Positions 6,224 to 7,346 of a stretch of DNA of 7,346 bases are shown here, piece by piece. Positions within the stretch are counted from its first letter, which is position 1. Each line of letters begins with the position of its first letter. Under the pieces are notes generated by a model. It saw only the letters and a list, made by a program, of their open reading frames with translations, was not told where the DNA came from and searched no databases. This DNA comes from Actinomycetes bacterium (lineage in GTDB: Bacteria; Actinomycetota; Acidimicrobiia; Acidimicrobiales; Acidimicrobiaceae): NCBI GenBank assembly GCA_021819025.1, contig JAKASN010000088.1, positions 1 through 7,346 on the forward strand, read 5' to 3'. The position numbers and the translations under genes are program-made.

Positions 6224-7346
6224 TTGAGTTCGAGACCTGGATTTGTACTCAACGTCGACAGGGCTTATCCTGGCACGTTATTCTGGCACGGAGAAGGATT
6301 CCGCATCGAGAAGCTCCCCGAGGGCTCGCGGGTCCTCTATCCCCCGGAGCCCCTTAGCGCCCTAGCCGACCCCATCGCAGCGATCGACGCCGCTCTCGAT
6401 AATCCCACTGGGGATTCCCCGCCCCTTGACGAGCTGCTCTTTTCCAACATGAAGCTCACCATTGCCTTTGACGACGTCTCGCTCCCGTTGCCGCCTATGG
6501 TTGCCCCGGATGTACGCTCCCAGGTCATCGAACGGGTCCTCGAGCGTGCCGCGGCCGCTGGGGTGGATGACGTGGTGCTCATTGCCGCCCTGGCCCTGCA
6601 TCGCAGGATGACCGAGTCTGAGCTGCGCCATGCGGTGGGATCTCGGGTCTATGACTCGTTCTACCCTCAGGGGTTGCTGCTTCAACATGACGCGGAGGAT
6701 CCCTTTGGGATGAGCTTCATCGGCAAGACCGACAAGGGCGAAGAGGTGGAGATCTCCAAGCGTGCCGCCGAAAGCGACCTCATCGTCTATGTCAACATCA
6801 ATTTGGTCTCCATGGACGGTGGCCACAAGAGCGTCGCCACTGGCCTCTCCAGCTATCGGAGCCTTCGCCATCACCACAATGTCGCCACCATGTTGCAGTC
6901 GCGGTCTTTTATGGATATGCGCCACTCGGAACTGCACTCTTCGAACTGGCGAATGGGAAAAGTCATCAAGGACGCCGGGATCAAGATCTTCCAAATCGAA
7001 ACCACTCTCAACACCAACACCTTCCCCAAGCAGTTCGCTTTTCTCCAAAAGCGTGAGTGGGAGTGGAACCTCCGTGACCGTGCAGGTTTTCTCGCGGTCT
7101 CCAAGTCCCTGGAGGTTACCCCGCCGTGGTTGGCGCGCAATATCTTCTCCCAGATCCGCTCGCCGTATGGCCTTAGCGGTGTCCACGCCGGGGAGGTCGA
7201 AGCGGTTCACGCCGAGACCCTGAAGAACGTCTATCGCCAGCAGCTAGTCCACGTCGAGGGCCAAAGCGACATCCTCACCATGGGGCTCCCCTTTGTCGGG
7301 CCCTATAACGTGAATTCCATCATGAACCCCATCCTGGTCTATTGCC
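6224..7346 (+). CDS. LarA-like (DUF2088, lactate racemase family) protein, 3' partial
   Basis: The frame is open from the TTG at 6224 to the window edge, giving 374 residues of a family usually a little over 400 long, so the C-terminus is missing. LarA enzymes use a nickel-pincer nucleotide cofactor to racemise or epimerise 2-hydroxyacids. Recognisable blocks are IAFDDVSLPLPP (80-91), the helix leading into LIAALALHRRMTESEL (119-134), QHDAEDP (154-160), IGKTDKGEEV (166-175), and DGGHKSVATGLSS (198-210) followed by RHHHN (215-219). From remembered LarA numbering, K202 matches the cofactor-bound Lys184, H218 (exactly 16 residues on) the nickel ligand His200, and H126 His108. The position of His174 is I192, and the Arg of the usual DxTRP segment is replaced by Leu (SLP). 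The fold is clear, but the chemistry may be altered. It starts one base after the dehydrogenase stop, so it belongs to the same operon. No cofactor-synthesis genes (larB, larC, larE) are in the window. Confidence 0.85.
   Translation, partial: MSSRPGFVLNVDRAYPGTLFWHGEGFRIEKLPEGSRVLYPPEPLSALADPIAAIDAALDNPTGDSPPLDELLFSNMKLTIAFDDVSLPLPPMVAPDVRSQVIERVLERAAAAGVDDVVLIAALALHRRMTESELRHAVGSRVYDSFYPQGLLLQHDAEDPFGMSFIGKTDKGEEVEISKRAAESDLIVYVNINLVSMDGGHKSVATGLSSYRSLRHHHNVATMLQSRSFMDMRHSELHSSNWRMGKVIKDAGIKIFQIETTLNTNTFPKQFAFLQKREWEWNLRDRAGFLAVSKSLEVTPPWLARNIFSQIRSPYGLSGVHAGEVEAVHAETLKNVYRQQLVHVEGQSDILTMGLPFVGPYNVNSIMNPILVYC

Noticed and set aside
6362..7210. Long open frame of 282 codons on the minus strand
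   Set aside because: It lies antisense to the LarA-like gene, whose + strand frame shows conserved family blocks throughout. The minus translation shows no recognisable domain and is explained by G+C-rich codon usage on the opposite strand.
1..7346. CRISPR arrays, tRNA or rRNA genes, insertion sequences, phage genes
   Set aside because: I saw no regularly spaced repeats, RNA gene signatures, transposase or integrase motifs, and the coding density leaves little room for them.

Overview
The window reads as a bacterial chromosome segment that is moderately G+C rich, with every gene on the + strand and little space between genes. The fatty-acyl-reductase-type SDR fused to a HAD-IB domain, the frequent TTG starts and the gene content suggest an actinobacterium, perhaps of the Acidimicrobiia type. 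That placement is an inference from gene style; nothing here is a taxonomic marker.

Layout: (1) positions 2-1921 hold a GAF-GGDEF-EAL-like signalling protein whose 5' end lies outside the window. Its cyclase site looks intact, while its C-terminal EAL-like domain has lost the catalytic motifs. (2) Positions 1986-2579 encode a small membrane protein of unknown function with a very basic, low-complexity C-terminal tail. (3) Positions 2669-5011 encode a 780-residue fusion of a fatty acyl-CoA/thioester reductase-type SDR with a HAD-IB phosphatase-like domain. (4) Positions 5008-6222 encode a zinc-dependent medium-chain alcohol dehydrogenase. (5) Positions 6224-7346 encode a LarA-like (DUF2088, nickel-pincer lactate racemase family) protein that runs off the 3' end. 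This last gene is open to the window edge, so its true + strand frame has no stop here. A long antisense ORF shadows it.

Genes 3, 4 and 5 are almost certainly one transcriptional unit: 3 and 4 overlap by 4 nt (ATGA), and 4 and 5 are one nucleotide apart with a good Shine-Dalgarno before the TTG start of gene 5. The set combines a thioester/aldehyde-forming or alcohol-forming reductase, an alcohol dehydrogenase and a 2-hydroxyacid racemase/epimerase-like enzyme. This points to a pathway interconverting acyl thioester, aldehyde and alcohol on a hydroxylated substrate. The substrate cannot be read from the sequence. Two members carry departures from the textbook catalytic residues: the HAD domain, and the LarA-like protein with one expected His missing. 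This cassette is the part of the window most worth following up. The two upstream genes are separated by 64 and 89 nt gaps without convincing terminators or promoters, so their link to the cassette is open.
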